From the NCBI GenBank assembly GCA_964536135.1, contig CAZHVM010000007.1, positions 1-50,914 of the forward strand: a DNA stretch of 50,914 nucleotides. Direction: 5' to 3'. Numbering within the stretch: position 1 is the stretch's first letter; each line of letters starts with the position of its first letter. Below, one piece after another: positions 31,268-40,089 of the stretch. The notes under the pieces are model-generated. The model saw only the letters and a list, made by a program, of their open reading frames with translations, ran no database searches and was not told the DNA's origin. The position numbers were made by a program, and so were the translations under genes. This DNA is from JAKPKF01 sp964536135. Lineage in GTDB: Bacteria; Patescibacteriota; Dojkabacteria; SC72.

Positions 31268-31555
31268 TTACTCCCTAGAAAACGACTTAAGCAACTCTGA
31301 GAGAATAAAAGCTGCAATAATATAGAAAACTAGTGCTATTATGGGAGTAAGTGGTAGTGTAAAGCTATCAATTTGGAGATTGTTGGCTGTTATACCAGCA
31401 AATGGAGATACGAATATTTCACTAGTATTTTTAACCCATCCAGCAAAAAGATTCTCTGTATTTGCATTGATAAAAACAAGAACTATGCGAGTGATGATTA
31501 AAGCTTCAATAAAAAGTATTGCTGTGTAGGCGAGTCTAAATATGAGTTTTAACAT
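31268..31555 (-). CDS. YggT-like small membrane protein
   Basis: A 95-residue protein with two membrane helices (~8-30 and ~66-88). In between, RIVLVFINANTENLFAGWVKNTSEIFVSPFAGI resembles the YggT repeat (R..L.F......N.F...V...T.P...P). YggT proteins are of unknown function and are often near division genes. It lies 16 nt downstream of the glucosaminidase-like gene. A TAAAAT sits 9 nt before its ATG. Confidence 0.7.
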   Translation of the reverse strand: MLKLIFRLAYTAILFIEALIITRIVLVFINANTENLFAGWVKNTSEIFVSPFAGITANNLQIDSFTLPLTPIIALVFYIIAAFILSELLKSFSRE

Positions 31556-31571
31556 AGTAAGTTTATTTTAA

Positions 31572-32291
31572 CTAAAATGATTCTAAATTGTTAGTATAAT
31601 ATTGTAATTGGTTCATAAACCTTGCTACACCATTTGCCCAAACATGTGCGGGATTTTGACCACATGGTGGACAGTATACAGGTTCTATGTCAAAAGGAGA
31701 AAGGGTAACACCATAACCTTGTGCTAATCCTCGAGTTACCTCTGCAATTCCAGTCTCCCAAGTTGTGAACATGCTCCAGCCTCGTGCATTTTTATTTATA
31801 CCTCTCCAGCCCCATGCATTGTTTGAATTGCTGGGAATTAAATTCCCAAATGCAGATTCTACTCCTGAAATTGAAGCGACTAATCTCCAATCTAAACCAT
31901 ACTTATCAGCTTCTGTGATAAAAGTCTCTGCAGAGGAAGCCATTGGAGAATTGTAATCTGTTAAGAATTTGTTCATTGCCAATATTCTTGGATCAATAGT
32001 GAAGAATCTTGAAGAACCAGTATAACTTTTTGTATCTAGTTGTGTTTTGAGATTGTACTCTCCAGCATATACATGGATATCAAATACTGGGGTAAGAGTA
32101 TTCACCTGGCTTCTATCAGTACCTCTTATCATTCCAGCGAATAAATCAACAAGCTTATTTTCCACGAATGGTGAAAGAAGGATATAATACAGTGAAAGAA
32201 TTATTACAAAAACTCCAATTCTAATAATATTGGAGTTGTGTAATGATACTTTGAGTAACGAATTTATCTTGCTTGCTATCTCTTCTGGCAT
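31572..32291 (-). CDS. Membrane-anchored glucosaminidase/lysozyme-like protein
   Basis: The start ATG 32291 (MPEEIASKINSLLKVSLHNSN) lies 7 nt after TATACT, giving 239 residues. There is one membrane helix (~25-43, IIRIGVFVIILSLYYILLSPF), a linker and a lysozyme-superfamily domain (~105-230). The segment FITEADKYGLDWRLVASISGVESAFGNLIPSNSNNAWGWRG has the catalytic-type Glu (VES) and the NAWG/GWRG motif of glucosaminidase-like muralytic enzymes. WETGIAEVTRGLAQGYG follows. A wall-remodelling role is likely. It is the first gene of the envelope operon running to 27707 and diverges from dnaE. Confidence 0.82.
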   Translation of the reverse strand: MPEEIASKINSLLKVSLHNSNIIRIGVFVIILSLYYILLSPFVENKLVDLFAGMIRGTDRSQVNTLTPVFDIHVYAGEYNLKTQLDTKSYTGSSRFFTIDPRILAMNKFLTDYNSPMASSAETFITEADKYGLDWRLVASISGVESAFGNLIPSNSNNAWGWRGINKNARGWSMFTTWETGIAEVTRGLAQGYGVTLSPFDIEPVYCPPCGQNPAHVWANGVARFMNQLQYYTNNLESF

Positions 32292-32326
32292 AATGTTCAG
32301 TATACCAGAAAGGGGCAATATTTGTT

Positions 32327-35300
32327 ATGTTTACACATCTACACTTACACACAGAGTATTCTCTGTTGGATGCTACAATCAGGATCGCAGATTTAATTGA
32401 GAAGGTTAAATCTTCCAATATGACTTCCTGTGCCATAACTGACCATGGAAGCATGTATGGTGCTTTCAAATTCTACACGGCAATGAAAGAAGCTGGTCTT
32501 AAACCAATCATTGGTTGTGAGATATATGTTGCACCAAGAGGTATGGATCAGAAAGAATTTGGTATAGATAATAAATATTTTCACCTCATTCTGCTTGCAA
32601 AGAATCTAGTCGGTTATAAAAATCTAATGAAAATCGTTTCTGTTGCCCATATGGATGGTTTCTACTACAGGCCAAGGATTGATTTTGAGACACTTTCGAA
32701 ATATACGGATGGAATAATATCCCTTTCTGCATGTTTAGCTGGACCTCTCTCCAGCGCACTGTTACAAAGTAATTATGATCTAGCACTTGAAAGAGCGAAA
32801 GATTATGCTGAGATATTTAAAGATAATTTTTATATAGAGATCCAAAGGAATGGAATGGACGAACAGGATATAGCAAATGAAGGATTGATGAAAATAGCCG
32901 AAGAATTAAAACTTCCAGTAGTAGCTACATGTGATTCACATTATTTAAATAAAGAAGATGCCGAGATTCAAGAGATTCTATGGTGTATAAGCGATGGAAA
33001 TACGATGGATGATTCAAACAGAAGAACAATGCCGACTAATGAATTCTATGTCAAAACACCAGAAGAAATGGAAACCCTTTTCAGTGATCTTCCAGAAGCG
33101 ATTACAAATACTCAAAAGATTGTTGATTCTATAGAGGACTATGATGTTTCATTTGGAAGGGTTGAACCACATTTCTTAGATCTTCCAGAAGGAAAAACTC
33201 AGAAAGAATATCTTAAAGAGCTTGCTTACGAAGGTTTGAAAGGGAAATATCCAAAGATAGACAAAGAATTAACAGACAGATTAGATTATGAATTAAAAAT
33301 TATAGATGATAAGGGGTATAATGATTATTTCCTTGTTGTTAGAGATTTTGTAACTTTTTGTAGAGAAAATGGAATTGTTGTTGGGATGAGAGGCTCAGGA
33401 TGCGGCTCTGTAGTAGCATATTCAATTGAGATTACAGATATTGAGCCAATTGGGTGGGAACTTTATTTTGAGAGATTTCTTAATCCAGAGAGACCTAGCC
33501 CTCCAGATTTTGATATTGATATTGCAGATAAAAGAAGGGATGAAGTAATTCAATATGCTGTTGGAAAATATGGAAAAGAGAATGTTAAACAGATTGGAAC
33601 TTTTAGTAAATTAAGAACAAGACAAGCAATCAGAGATGTATCAAGGGTTACTGGGGTAGATTTAGAAATCGCGAATCAACTTTCCAAGATGGTTGAGATT
33701 GTTTTTGGTAAAGCCAAAGATATTGATTACATGATGGAGCATAATCCTGAGTTCGCAGAGATAATTAATTCCTCTGAAAAGACAAGGCATCTGGCAGATG
33801 TAGTCCGCAAAGTTTCAGGATTGTGTCGTGGGGTTTCAACTCATGCTTGTGGTATCATCATCACACCAGAACCAGTTGTAAACTATGCTCCGATACAAAA
33901 GGATGCACACGGAGGGGGTCTTGGAATGACACAGTATGAGATGTTCGATGTAGAACCAGTAGGATTGATGAAATTTGACTTCCTAGGGCTTAGAAATTTG
34001 AATATAATTGGTTCCACAATCAAAAAGATTGAAAAAAACAAGGAAGAGAAAATAGATTTAATGAAATTGGATTTGCACGATAAAAAGGCATTCCAGCTTG
34101 TTCAAAGTGGACATACAATTGGAGTATTCCAACTAGAAAGTGAAGGAATGAAAAGAACTATCCGTTCTCTTAAGCCGGAAACTTTAGAAGATCTTTGTTA
34201 CATTATCGCAGCTTACAGACCCGGTCCTATGCAATTCATCACAGAGTATGCAGATGTTAAAGATGGGAAAAAGAAACCAGACTACATTTTTGATGAGTTA
34301 GAACCAGTTTTAAAAATTACAAACGGTGTAATTACGTACCAAGAACAGGTAATTAAAATTGCTCAAGTTATTGCAGGCTATACTCTAGGAAAGGCAGATG
34401 TTTTAAGAAGGGCAATGGGAAAGAAGAAAATAGAGGTTATGGAGGCTGAAAAGCCCAAATTCATAGAGGGTGCTAAAGAGAGAGGTTTCGACTCTAAGAA
34501 AGTTGATTTACTGTGGGAGAAGCTACTCCTTTTTGCGAACTACGGTTTTAACAAAGCCCACAGTGCCTCCTATGCAACTATTGCCTACCGTACTGCATTT
34601 CTTAAAGCTCACTTCCCGATTGAATTTATGGCTTCACTTTTGGAAGGAGATCTGGATAACTTTGACAGAGTAATTATAGATCTAAATGAATGTGAGAGAC
34701 TTGGTATAGATGTTCTGCCACCTACAATAAACGAAAGTGGCTACTACTTTGAAGTAGAAAACAATGTAAATATTCGTTTCGGTTTAGGAGGAATAAAAAA
34801 TGTTGGAGAAGATATTATAAAAAACATAGTGAATGAACGAAAAGATAACGGTAAATTTAAACATTTAGATGATTTCATTCACCGAATGTTTGAGAAAGTT
34901 CCCAAGAGATCAATTGAATATCTAATTATGTCTGGAGCTATGGATGAATTCGGAGACAGAAACGCACTTCTAAATCTTGTTCCAGCAATTTTTGATAGAT
35001 TAAAGACAGCCTCCAAGAGTATTGCTGCTGGTCAAATAGATATATTCTCTCTAAGTGAGAACAAAGAACAAAAACTTGCAATAGAAAAGACTCCACTCCC
35101 AAATATCGAGAAGACATCAGTTAGTCAATCTCTTGAATGGGAAAAAGAATTGTTAGGTATATATTTTTCTAGCCATCCACTTGATTCTCTGCAAGAATTT
35201 TTTGAATCAAAAAACTGTATATCACTGCGAGAAGCATTAGAAAAAAAGAATCACGAGCTTGTTATTCTTGGAGTAATGGTAAATAAGATTAGAAAGATAA

Positions 35301-35716
35301 CCACTCGTAAAGGAGAAGTAATGGCCTTTTTAATGATTGAAGATAAAACTGGAAGTAGCGATGCTGTTGTATTTCCAAGAGTGTACCAAGAGATGAAAGA
35401 AAATCTTGCAGAAAACAAACCCATCCTCATAGCTGCAAAGATAAATGTAAGAGATGGAGATAAAAGTCTTGTTGTTGAAAAAGCAAAATATGTCGAAGAG
35501 GATAAGCGTACAGCCTCATTTGATGGTATTACATTTAGAATTAAGCCAATACATACGGAAGAAGAGATTGCATCTCTTAAGAGATATATTTCAGAATCAA
35601 AAGGAAATACTGCAGTAAGGATAATAATTAATGATGGGAAAAACAAGAAAACTGTTCTTCTTAAAAAAGGAATTGAAGTAAATTCAGAAACAAAAAAATG
35701 GTTAAAGAAATTCTAA
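32327..35716 (+). CDS. dnaE: DNA polymerase III alpha subunit
   Basis: The replicative polymerase catalytic subunit, 1129 residues. The N-terminal PHP domain (FTHLHLHTEYSLLDATIRI) keeps its histidines. The polymerase palm shows GMRGSGCGSVVAYSIEITDIEP and the catalytic aspartates in PPDFDIDIADKRRDEVI, with VSTHACGIIIT and AAYRPGPMQF in the fingers. A tandem helix-hairpin-helix and an OB-fold (~975-1060, LVILGVMVNKIRKITTRKGEVMAFLMIEDKTG) follow. The C-terminal ~70 residues are short compared with E. coli. The last 19 nt overlap uvrC, so polymerase and repair nuclease are co-expressed. Confidence 0.98.
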   Translation: MFTHLHLHTEYSLLDATIRIADLIEKVKSSNMTSCAITDHGSMYGAFKFYTAMKEAGLKPIIGCEIYVAPRGMDQKEFGIDNKYFHLILLAKNLVGYKNLMKIVSVAHMDGFYYRPRIDFETLSKYTDGIISLSACLAGPLSSALLQSNYDLALERAKDYAEIFKDNFYIEIQRNGMDEQDIANEGLMKIAEELKLPVVATCDSHYLNKEDAEIQEILWCISDGNTMDDSNRRTMPTNEFYVKTPEEMETLFSDLPEAITNTQKIVDSIEDYDVSFGRVEPHFLDLPEGKTQKEYLKELAYEGLKGKYPKIDKELTDRLDYELKIIDDKGYNDYFLVVRDFVTFCRENGIVVGMRGSGCGSVVAYSIEITDIEPIGWELYFERFLNPERPSPPDFDIDIADKRRDEVIQYAVGKYGKENVKQIGTFSKLRTRQAIRDVSRVTGVDLEIANQLSKMVEIVFGKAKDIDYMMEHNPEFAEIINSSEKTRHLADVVRKVSGLCRGVSTHACGIIITPEPVVNYAPIQKDAHGGGLGMTQYEMFDVEPVGLMKFDFLGLRNLNIIGSTIKKIEKNKEEKIDLMKLDLHDKKAFQLVQSGHTIGVFQLESEGMKRTIRSLKPETLEDLCYIIAAYRPGPMQFITEYADVKDGKKKPDYIFDELEPVLKITNGVITYQEQVIKIAQVIAGYTLGKADVLRRAMGKKKIEVMEAEKPKFIEGAKERGFDSKKVDLLWEKLLLFANYGFNKAHSASYATIAYRTAFLKAHFPIEFMASLLEGDLDNFDRVIIDLNECERLGIDVLPPTINESGYYFEVENNVNIRFGLGGIKNVGEDIIKNIVNERKDNGKFKHLDDFIHRMFEKVPKRSIEYLIMSGAMDEFGDRNALLNLVPAIFDRLKTASKSIAAGQIDIFSLSENKEQKLAIEKTPLPNIEKTSVSQSLEWEKELLGIYFSSHPLDSLQEFFESKNCISLREALEKKNHELVILGVMVNKIRKITTRKGEVMAFLMIEDKTGSSDAVVFPRVYQEMKENLAENKPILIAAKINVRDGDKSLVVEKAKYVEEDKRTASFDGITFRIKPIHTEEEIASLKRYISESKGNTAVRIIINDGKNKKTVLLKKGIEVNSETKKWLKKF

Positions 35717-37134
35717 ATAAACCGGGTATATACAAATTCCTAGATAAAGACAAGAAAGTATTATATGTTGGAAAAGCTGTGAATCTTAAGCAGAGGGTTT
35801 CCTCATACTTTAATGGCAATCTTAACGATAGACCATGGGTTGCCAAAATGATCCCATTGGTTAAAGATATTGAAACGATAGTAACCGAAAATGAGCTTGA
35901 AGCTTTTGTTTTAGAGTCTGCTTTAATTAAGAAATATAAACCAAAATATAATTCAGATTTAAAAGACGATAAATCTTACTCCTGGATACATATCTCTACT
36001 AATGAAGATTTCCCTAAACTAAAGGTAATAAGAAATAAAGATATTAAAGGTATAAAAAGAGGAAGATTGTTTGGCCCATATCCTAGTGGTTCATCCGTAA
36101 AACGGGTTTTTACATATCTTCGAAAGATATATCCCTTCTGTACATGTGAGAAAGCAAAGAAAGAATGTCTATATTTCCATCTTGGGCTTTGTCCTGGCCC
36201 ATACCAAGGACACATTAGTAAAGAAGATTACAGAAAGAATATAGACGGAATAATTAAGTTCTTAACAGGTAGGAAAAGCTCTTTTGTGAAGAAATTAGAA
36301 AACGAGATGAAGATATATTCTCAGAATAAGCAGTATGAAAGAGCTGCAGAATTAAGAGACAAGATTACAGATTTAAAATATCTTGGCAGCAGTATAAGAG
36401 GAGATTTCTTTGAAGATGAGAAATCATATGAATTAAGAAAAGAATCTCTATATAAAAAAGTATTTTCTGACCTTAGAATGGAGCTCAAATTAGCAAAATT
36501 AGAAAGAATAGAGTGTTATGATATATCTAATATACAAGGACAAGAAGCTTATGGATCAATGGTAGTAAACGAGAATGGAGAGATTGAGAATAGTGAATAT
36601 AGGATATTTAGAATCAAAGAAAGTAATTCTCCAAACGATCCGGTTATGCTAAAGGAAGTTCTAACAAGGAGATTTAAGAACAAAAAGATGATTAAATACC
36701 CAGATGTAGTCCTAATAGACGGAGGTAAAGGTCAGCTTTCTGTTGTAGCTTCAACTATACCAAAGGGCATTCTTCTTCTTGGTATAAGTAAAGGCAAGAG
36801 GTTAAAGAGGATGGGCTCTAGACCAAAGGATGAATTCTGGATCTACAGAGATGGAAAGACAAGTAGAATATATATACGAAACGAAAAACTTTTAATTAAT
36901 CTTAGAGATGAGGCACACAGATTTGCTATTACTCACCACAAAAAAGCAAGAATAAAGAAAGGACTACGTTCCCAACTTTTGAGAATAGAGGGGGTAGGGG
37001 AGGATAGAGCGAAAAAATTAATGGTGAAATTTAAAGGTATCGAAGGTATAAAGAGTGCCAAATTAGAAGAGATAGATAGTGTAATAAAGAACAAAAAAGT
37101 ATCAGAAGAAGTAATTAAAGCACTTAATACTTAA
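35698..37134 (+). CDS. uvrC: Excinuclease ABC subunit C, compact form
   Basis: Makes the two incisions in nucleotide excision repair. The 478 residues have a GIY-YIG nuclease (PGIYKFLD to VLYVGKA, 9-27), a Cys-containing region (YPFCTCEKAKKECLYFHLGLCPGPY), a UVR motif binding UvrB (~195-228), an RNase H-like 5' nuclease (D275 in CYDISN, D341 in LIDGGKGQL, H407 in RDEAHRF) and C-terminal HhH motifs (RIEGVGEDRAKKLMVKF). UvrC is usually ~600 residues. Here the segment between the UVR motif and the RNase H domain is almost absent. The gene overlaps dnaE by 19 nt and the convergent neighbour by 11 nt. Confidence 0.96.
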   Translation: MVKEILNKPGIYKFLDKDKKVLYVGKAVNLKQRVSSYFNGNLNDRPWVAKMIPLVKDIETIVTENELEAFVLESALIKKYKPKYNSDLKDDKSYSWIHISTNEDFPKLKVIRNKDIKGIKRGRLFGPYPSGSSVKRVFTYLRKIYPFCTCEKAKKECLYFHLGLCPGPYQGHISKEDYRKNIDGIIKFLTGRKSSFVKKLENEMKIYSQNKQYERAAELRDKITDLKYLGSSIRGDFFEDEKSYELRKESLYKKVFSDLRMELKLAKLERIECYDISNIQGQEAYGSMVVNENGEIENSEYRIFRIKESNSPNDPVMLKEVLTRRFKNKKMIKYPDVVLIDGGKGQLSVVASTIPKGILLLGISKGKRLKRMGSRPKDEFWIYRDGKTSRIYIRNEKLLINLRDEAHRFAITHHKKARIKKGLRSQLLRIEGVGEDRAKKLMVKFKGIEGIKSAKLEEIDSVIKNKKVSEEVIKALNT

Positions 37135-38236
37135 TCTTGCTTTGGGGTTGAAGATTGTTCAATACATATTCAAAAAAAGTAGACTTGTAGATATTGCTAT
37201 CCAATATATATGTTATGTTATTATATGGATTCTGAATTACAGCGATTTCTCGTAGTTCATCTCCAAGGCCAATACTCCCTCTCAAACCGTTACCTGTATT
37301 CGTAGAAATTATAAATGTATTCTTTACTCCCCACTTTTCTCCAGATTTATTGTTTAAATCCTTAACATAATCATTAAGCATATAATCAAAAGCTTTACTT
37401 GATCTTGCTGCTATTGGTGTAAGTGAAATTGTCTCTACCGAACCAAGTTTCTTAAAAATAACCGAGGATTCGTTTTTATATGACGAAACAGAGTATGTGA
37501 TTACATATTCTTTTGGAATTTCAATTATCCAGGGAAAATCTGGAAGTAGATCCTGAGAATTGCTATCTGCTAAAAGGAGATTTCTAGCTATCTCTTCTTT
37601 TACCTCTTGTGCCAAACCTGTTTGTGCTTCTTGTACCGTTATACTCTCGTACCAAATATCGTTAAATTTTGAATATATTCTTAAGGCCCTATCATCTTTT
37701 ATCCAATATTCTCCGTACCTCATATCTTCTGAACCAACTGAGACAGAAAGAACAAACTCCCAGCCATATTCAGGTAATTTTTCATTATAAAACTTTATCG
37801 CATCAGAGGAGGAAGTATTTAAAGGCAATCTGTAGGCTGAATTTCCTTCACTAAGGAATTTTGAAATAGAAGGTTGATTTATTGTATTTTGAAATATGAA
37901 AATGGATTCTGGATATACTGGAACATCGTTTATGCCAATAACCATTATATTGTCAAATTCATTTTTAGAATCCACACTTCTAAGTTTGTTTATATATAGG
38001 ACAGACAAGTATGTTATCCCAATAAAAGCCATAATTAATAGCACTATGAAAAATTTTTTAGACAATTGCTTTGTATTTTGTTTCTCTTTATTTTTTTTCT
38101 TTTTAAAAAGTGAAAATCTTTGTTTTCTCCTTTTAATATTCTCTTTTAAAGGATATTTCTTTGGCATATAAATATTCTTGTCTGGGATTTTCTTTTTTTG
38201 GAAAATTTTCATACATTTATTATCATGGAATAGCAT
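37124..38236 (-). CDS. Hypothetical single-pass membrane protein with a basic N-terminus
   Basis: A 370-residue protein. Residues 1-58 are strongly basic (runs of Lys, KKKKNKEKQNTKQ), one membrane helix follows (~61-82, FFIVLLIMAFIGITYLSVLYI), and the remainder is extracytoplasmic. The external part has two similar alpha/beta stretches: LNTSSSDAIKFYNEKLPEYGWEFVLSV with EDMRYGEYWIKDDRALRIY, and a later ARSSKAFDYMLNDYVKDLN region. The first resembles small domains found in many envelope proteins of uncultured bacteria. No named family is assigned. Starts at 38236, 38212 or 38170 are possible. The first is nearest to a TATACT (-10) 10 nt upstream. Confidence 0.7.
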   Translation of the reverse strand: MLFHDNKCMKIFQKKKIPDKNIYMPKKYPLKENIKRRKQRFSLFKKKKNKEKQNTKQLSKKFFIVLLIMAFIGITYLSVLYINKLRSVDSKNEFDNIMVIGINDVPVYPESIFIFQNTINQPSISKFLSEGNSAYRLPLNTSSSDAIKFYNEKLPEYGWEFVLSVSVGSEDMRYGEYWIKDDRALRIYSKFNDIWYESITVQEAQTGLAQEVKEEIARNLLLADSNSQDLLPDFPWIIEIPKEYVITYSVSSYKNESSVIFKKLGSVETISLTPIAARSSKAFDYMLNDYVKDLNNKSGEKWGVKNTFIISTNTGNGLRGSIGLGDELREIAVIQNPYNNITYILDSNIYKSTFFEYVLNNLQPQSKIKY

Positions 38237-38243
38237 TTTATTT

Positions 38244-38266
38244 ACAAGTATAACTTGTTGTATAAT
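38244..38266. promoter_or_regulatory. Shared divergent control region: palindrome and tRNA-Gln -10
   Basis: ACAAGT-ATA-ACTTGT (38244-38258) is a perfect 6-bp inverted repeat. It overlaps the minus-strand TATACT (38250-38255) of the divergent membrane-protein gene. It ends 2 nt before the plus-strand TATAAT (38261-38266) of tRNA-Gln. One bound protein could affect both. Confidence 0.5.
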
Positions 38267-38277
38267 CTAGGCTGTAG

Positions 38278-38348
38278 TGCGGGATCGTCTAATGGTAGGA
38301 CACCGGCCTTTGAAGCCGAGAATCATAGTTCGAATCTATGTCCCGCAA
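38278..38348 (+). tRNA. tRNA-Gln (anticodon TTG)
   Basis: A plus-strand cloverleaf with acceptor TGCGGGA/TCCCGCA and anticodon arm CCGGC-CTTTGAA-GCCGA (one C-A mismatch at the base), giving TTG. The T loop is TTCGAAT. No CCA is encoded. The presence of GatCAB genes fits charging of this tRNA through Glu-tRNA(Gln), which is an inference. Confidence 0.93.
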
Positions 38349-38352
38349 TTCT

Positions 38353-39285
38353 CTATTTGAAAAACAGATATATTATTAGCAGAATGTATGAGAGAAGAAG
38401 TAGTATCCCTTCTCTCCTACTTATGTAATATTTTTTTCCTATAAATGATGCGACTATCAGAGCTAGATTGTATGCCATTAATATTATTAATTCAGGTAGA
38501 TATTCTTTGAATGATAAATCAATAATAGTTGATGAGATTCCAAGAACTAAAAAGAGATTGAAGAAATTGGAGCCCACAATATTTCCAAGACTTAATCCAT
38601 AATGTTTTTTTCTTAAAGCAATTATGGATACTATCAATTCTGGCAGGGAGGAACCTACTGAAAGTATTGTAAATCCAATGAATCCCTCGGATATATTAAG
38701 AAGAGTAGCAAGTTCAACAGCAGAATCAACAGAAAACTTCCCACCAATGGATAAAAGCAATAAACCAAGCAGTAAGAAAGGTATAGAAATTTTTGTATGA
38801 TTAGGAAGCGAATTAGGAATCTCTTCTTTCCTAAGTTTTAAATATCTAAAAAGTAAATACCCTGCAAAAAGAACAATCAAAATTGTACCGTAGACCCATG
38901 TAATTAATCCTTTTGATAAATACAATATGAGAAGAAATAGTACAACACTTGAAACGGAAAGTGGAATATCGAGTTTTAAACTCTTTCTTTGAATATATAC
39001 TGCACCGAATATTGCTGTTATAGCAAGAATAAATCCGATATTTGCGATACTACTTCCTAACACATTTGTAACTGTAATTGTAGCGTTACCCTGTATAGCT
39101 GCAAACACACTGATAATTAGTTCTGGCAGTGATGTTCCCATCGCTACAATTGTTATACCAATGAGAAATTCTGGTATTCTGTATTTTCTAGCAATTGCAG
39201 AAGCTTGCTTCACAAATATACCAGAACCTTTTATAAGAGCAACGAGAGATAGTAATAGAACGAATATGTTTAAAGAAATTACCAT
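38353..39285 (-). CDS. Calcium/sodium antiporter (YrbG/CaxA type, K+-dependent NCX family)
   Basis: A membrane exchanger with two inverted halves of about five helices each (310 residues). Each half carries the alpha-repeat motif: AMGTSLPELIISVFAAIQGN with GSSIANIGF, and SVGSSLPELIVSIIALRKKH with GNIVGSNFFNLF. These hold the ion-coordinating Glu/Asn residues. It lies 2 nt downstream of the patatin gene. Confidence 0.93.
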   Translation of the reverse strand: MVISLNIFVLLLSLVALIKGSGIFVKQASAIARKYRIPEFLIGITIVAMGTSLPELIISVFAAIQGNATITVTNVLGSSIANIGFILAITAIFGAVYIQRKSLKLDIPLSVSSVVLFLLILYLSKGLITWVYGTILIVLFAGYLLFRYLKLRKEEIPNSLPNHTKISIPFLLLGLLLLSIGGKFSVDSAVELATLLNISEGFIGFTILSVGSSLPELIVSIIALRKKHYGLSLGNIVGSNFFNLFLVLGISSTIIDLSFKEYLPELIILMAYNLALIVASFIGKKYYISRREGILLLLSYILLIIYLFFK

Positions 39286-39287
39286 AT

Positions 39288-40079
39288 TTACAATCGTTTT
39301 AACTGTTTAATTTGCTTCATTGTAATATCATATCCAAGCTTTATGTATTCACTCGGATCTTTTGCAAGATCTGTAAGTGGAATACTCTTAACTGGCATAT
39401 TCAATTGTATATCTGCAGACTCCATATCTCTTGTCGCTATAGATTTCAGTGCAATATCGATGGAGCATTTGGCAACATCGAGAATGGAAAGTTCTTTTTT
39501 ATTCTTAGATGTAAAATTATTATTGTATAAATTTACCGCAATGATTTTTTGAGCCCCCATCTCTCTTACTGTTTGAATTGGAACTGGTTCTACCAATCCT
39601 CCATCTACAAGAAGATAGTCATCATACTTTAGAGGAGAGAAAAGGACGGGAAGGGAAATACTCCCCCTTATTGCCTGTTTTAAGCTACCAGTTTTTAAGA
39701 CTACTCTCTTACCACTCTTTAAATCTGCAGTTACAACTGCAAATGGTATTTTTGTATTCTCAATTAGTGTATCTTCCTTTATATATTCAGAAAAGACATT
39801 TAATAACTTGTCCCCTTTAATCAACCCTGAGGTTAAAGAAGGATCAGAAAAAGATTCGATAAATTCTCTCATTTGACTTTGATAGGCAATTTGTTCAATT
39901 AGAACAATATCTTTTGTTAAAGCATATAGCCCCCCAATTAAAGCTCCAATACTTGTTCCAGTGATGTAATCTATGGCGATATTATTTTGTTCTAACGCCT
40001 TTAATACCCCAATATGTGTCATTCCTTTTGCGCCACCAGCTCCAAGAGCTAGTCCGATTTTTCTTCTGAATAGTCCCAT
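39288..40079 (-). CDS. Patatin-like phospholipase (RssA/NTE type)
   Basis: A serine hydrolase for lipid acyl chains. The 263 residues have the oxyanion loop GLALGAGGAKGMTHIGVLKAL, the nucleophile elbow GTSIGAL (Ser at ~43) and the catalytic Asp in LVDGGLVEPVPI. Both halves of the Ser-Asp dyad are intact. There is no signal peptide. It sits between uvrB (10 nt upstream) and the antiporter in one minus-strand run. Confidence 0.93.
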   Translation of the reverse strand: MGLFRRKIGLALGAGGAKGMTHIGVLKALEQNNIAIDYITGTSIGALIGGLYALTKDIVLIEQIAYQSQMREFIESFSDPSLTSGLIKGDKLLNVFSEYIKEDTLIENTKIPFAVVTADLKSGKRVVLKTGSLKQAIRGSISLPVLFSPLKYDDYLLVDGGLVEPVPIQTVREMGAQKIIAVNLYNNNFTSKNKKELSILDVAKCSIDIALKSIATRDMESADIQLNMPVKSIPLTDLAKDPSEYIKLGYDITMKQIKQLKRL

Positions 40080-40089
40080 ATGTGTAGTT

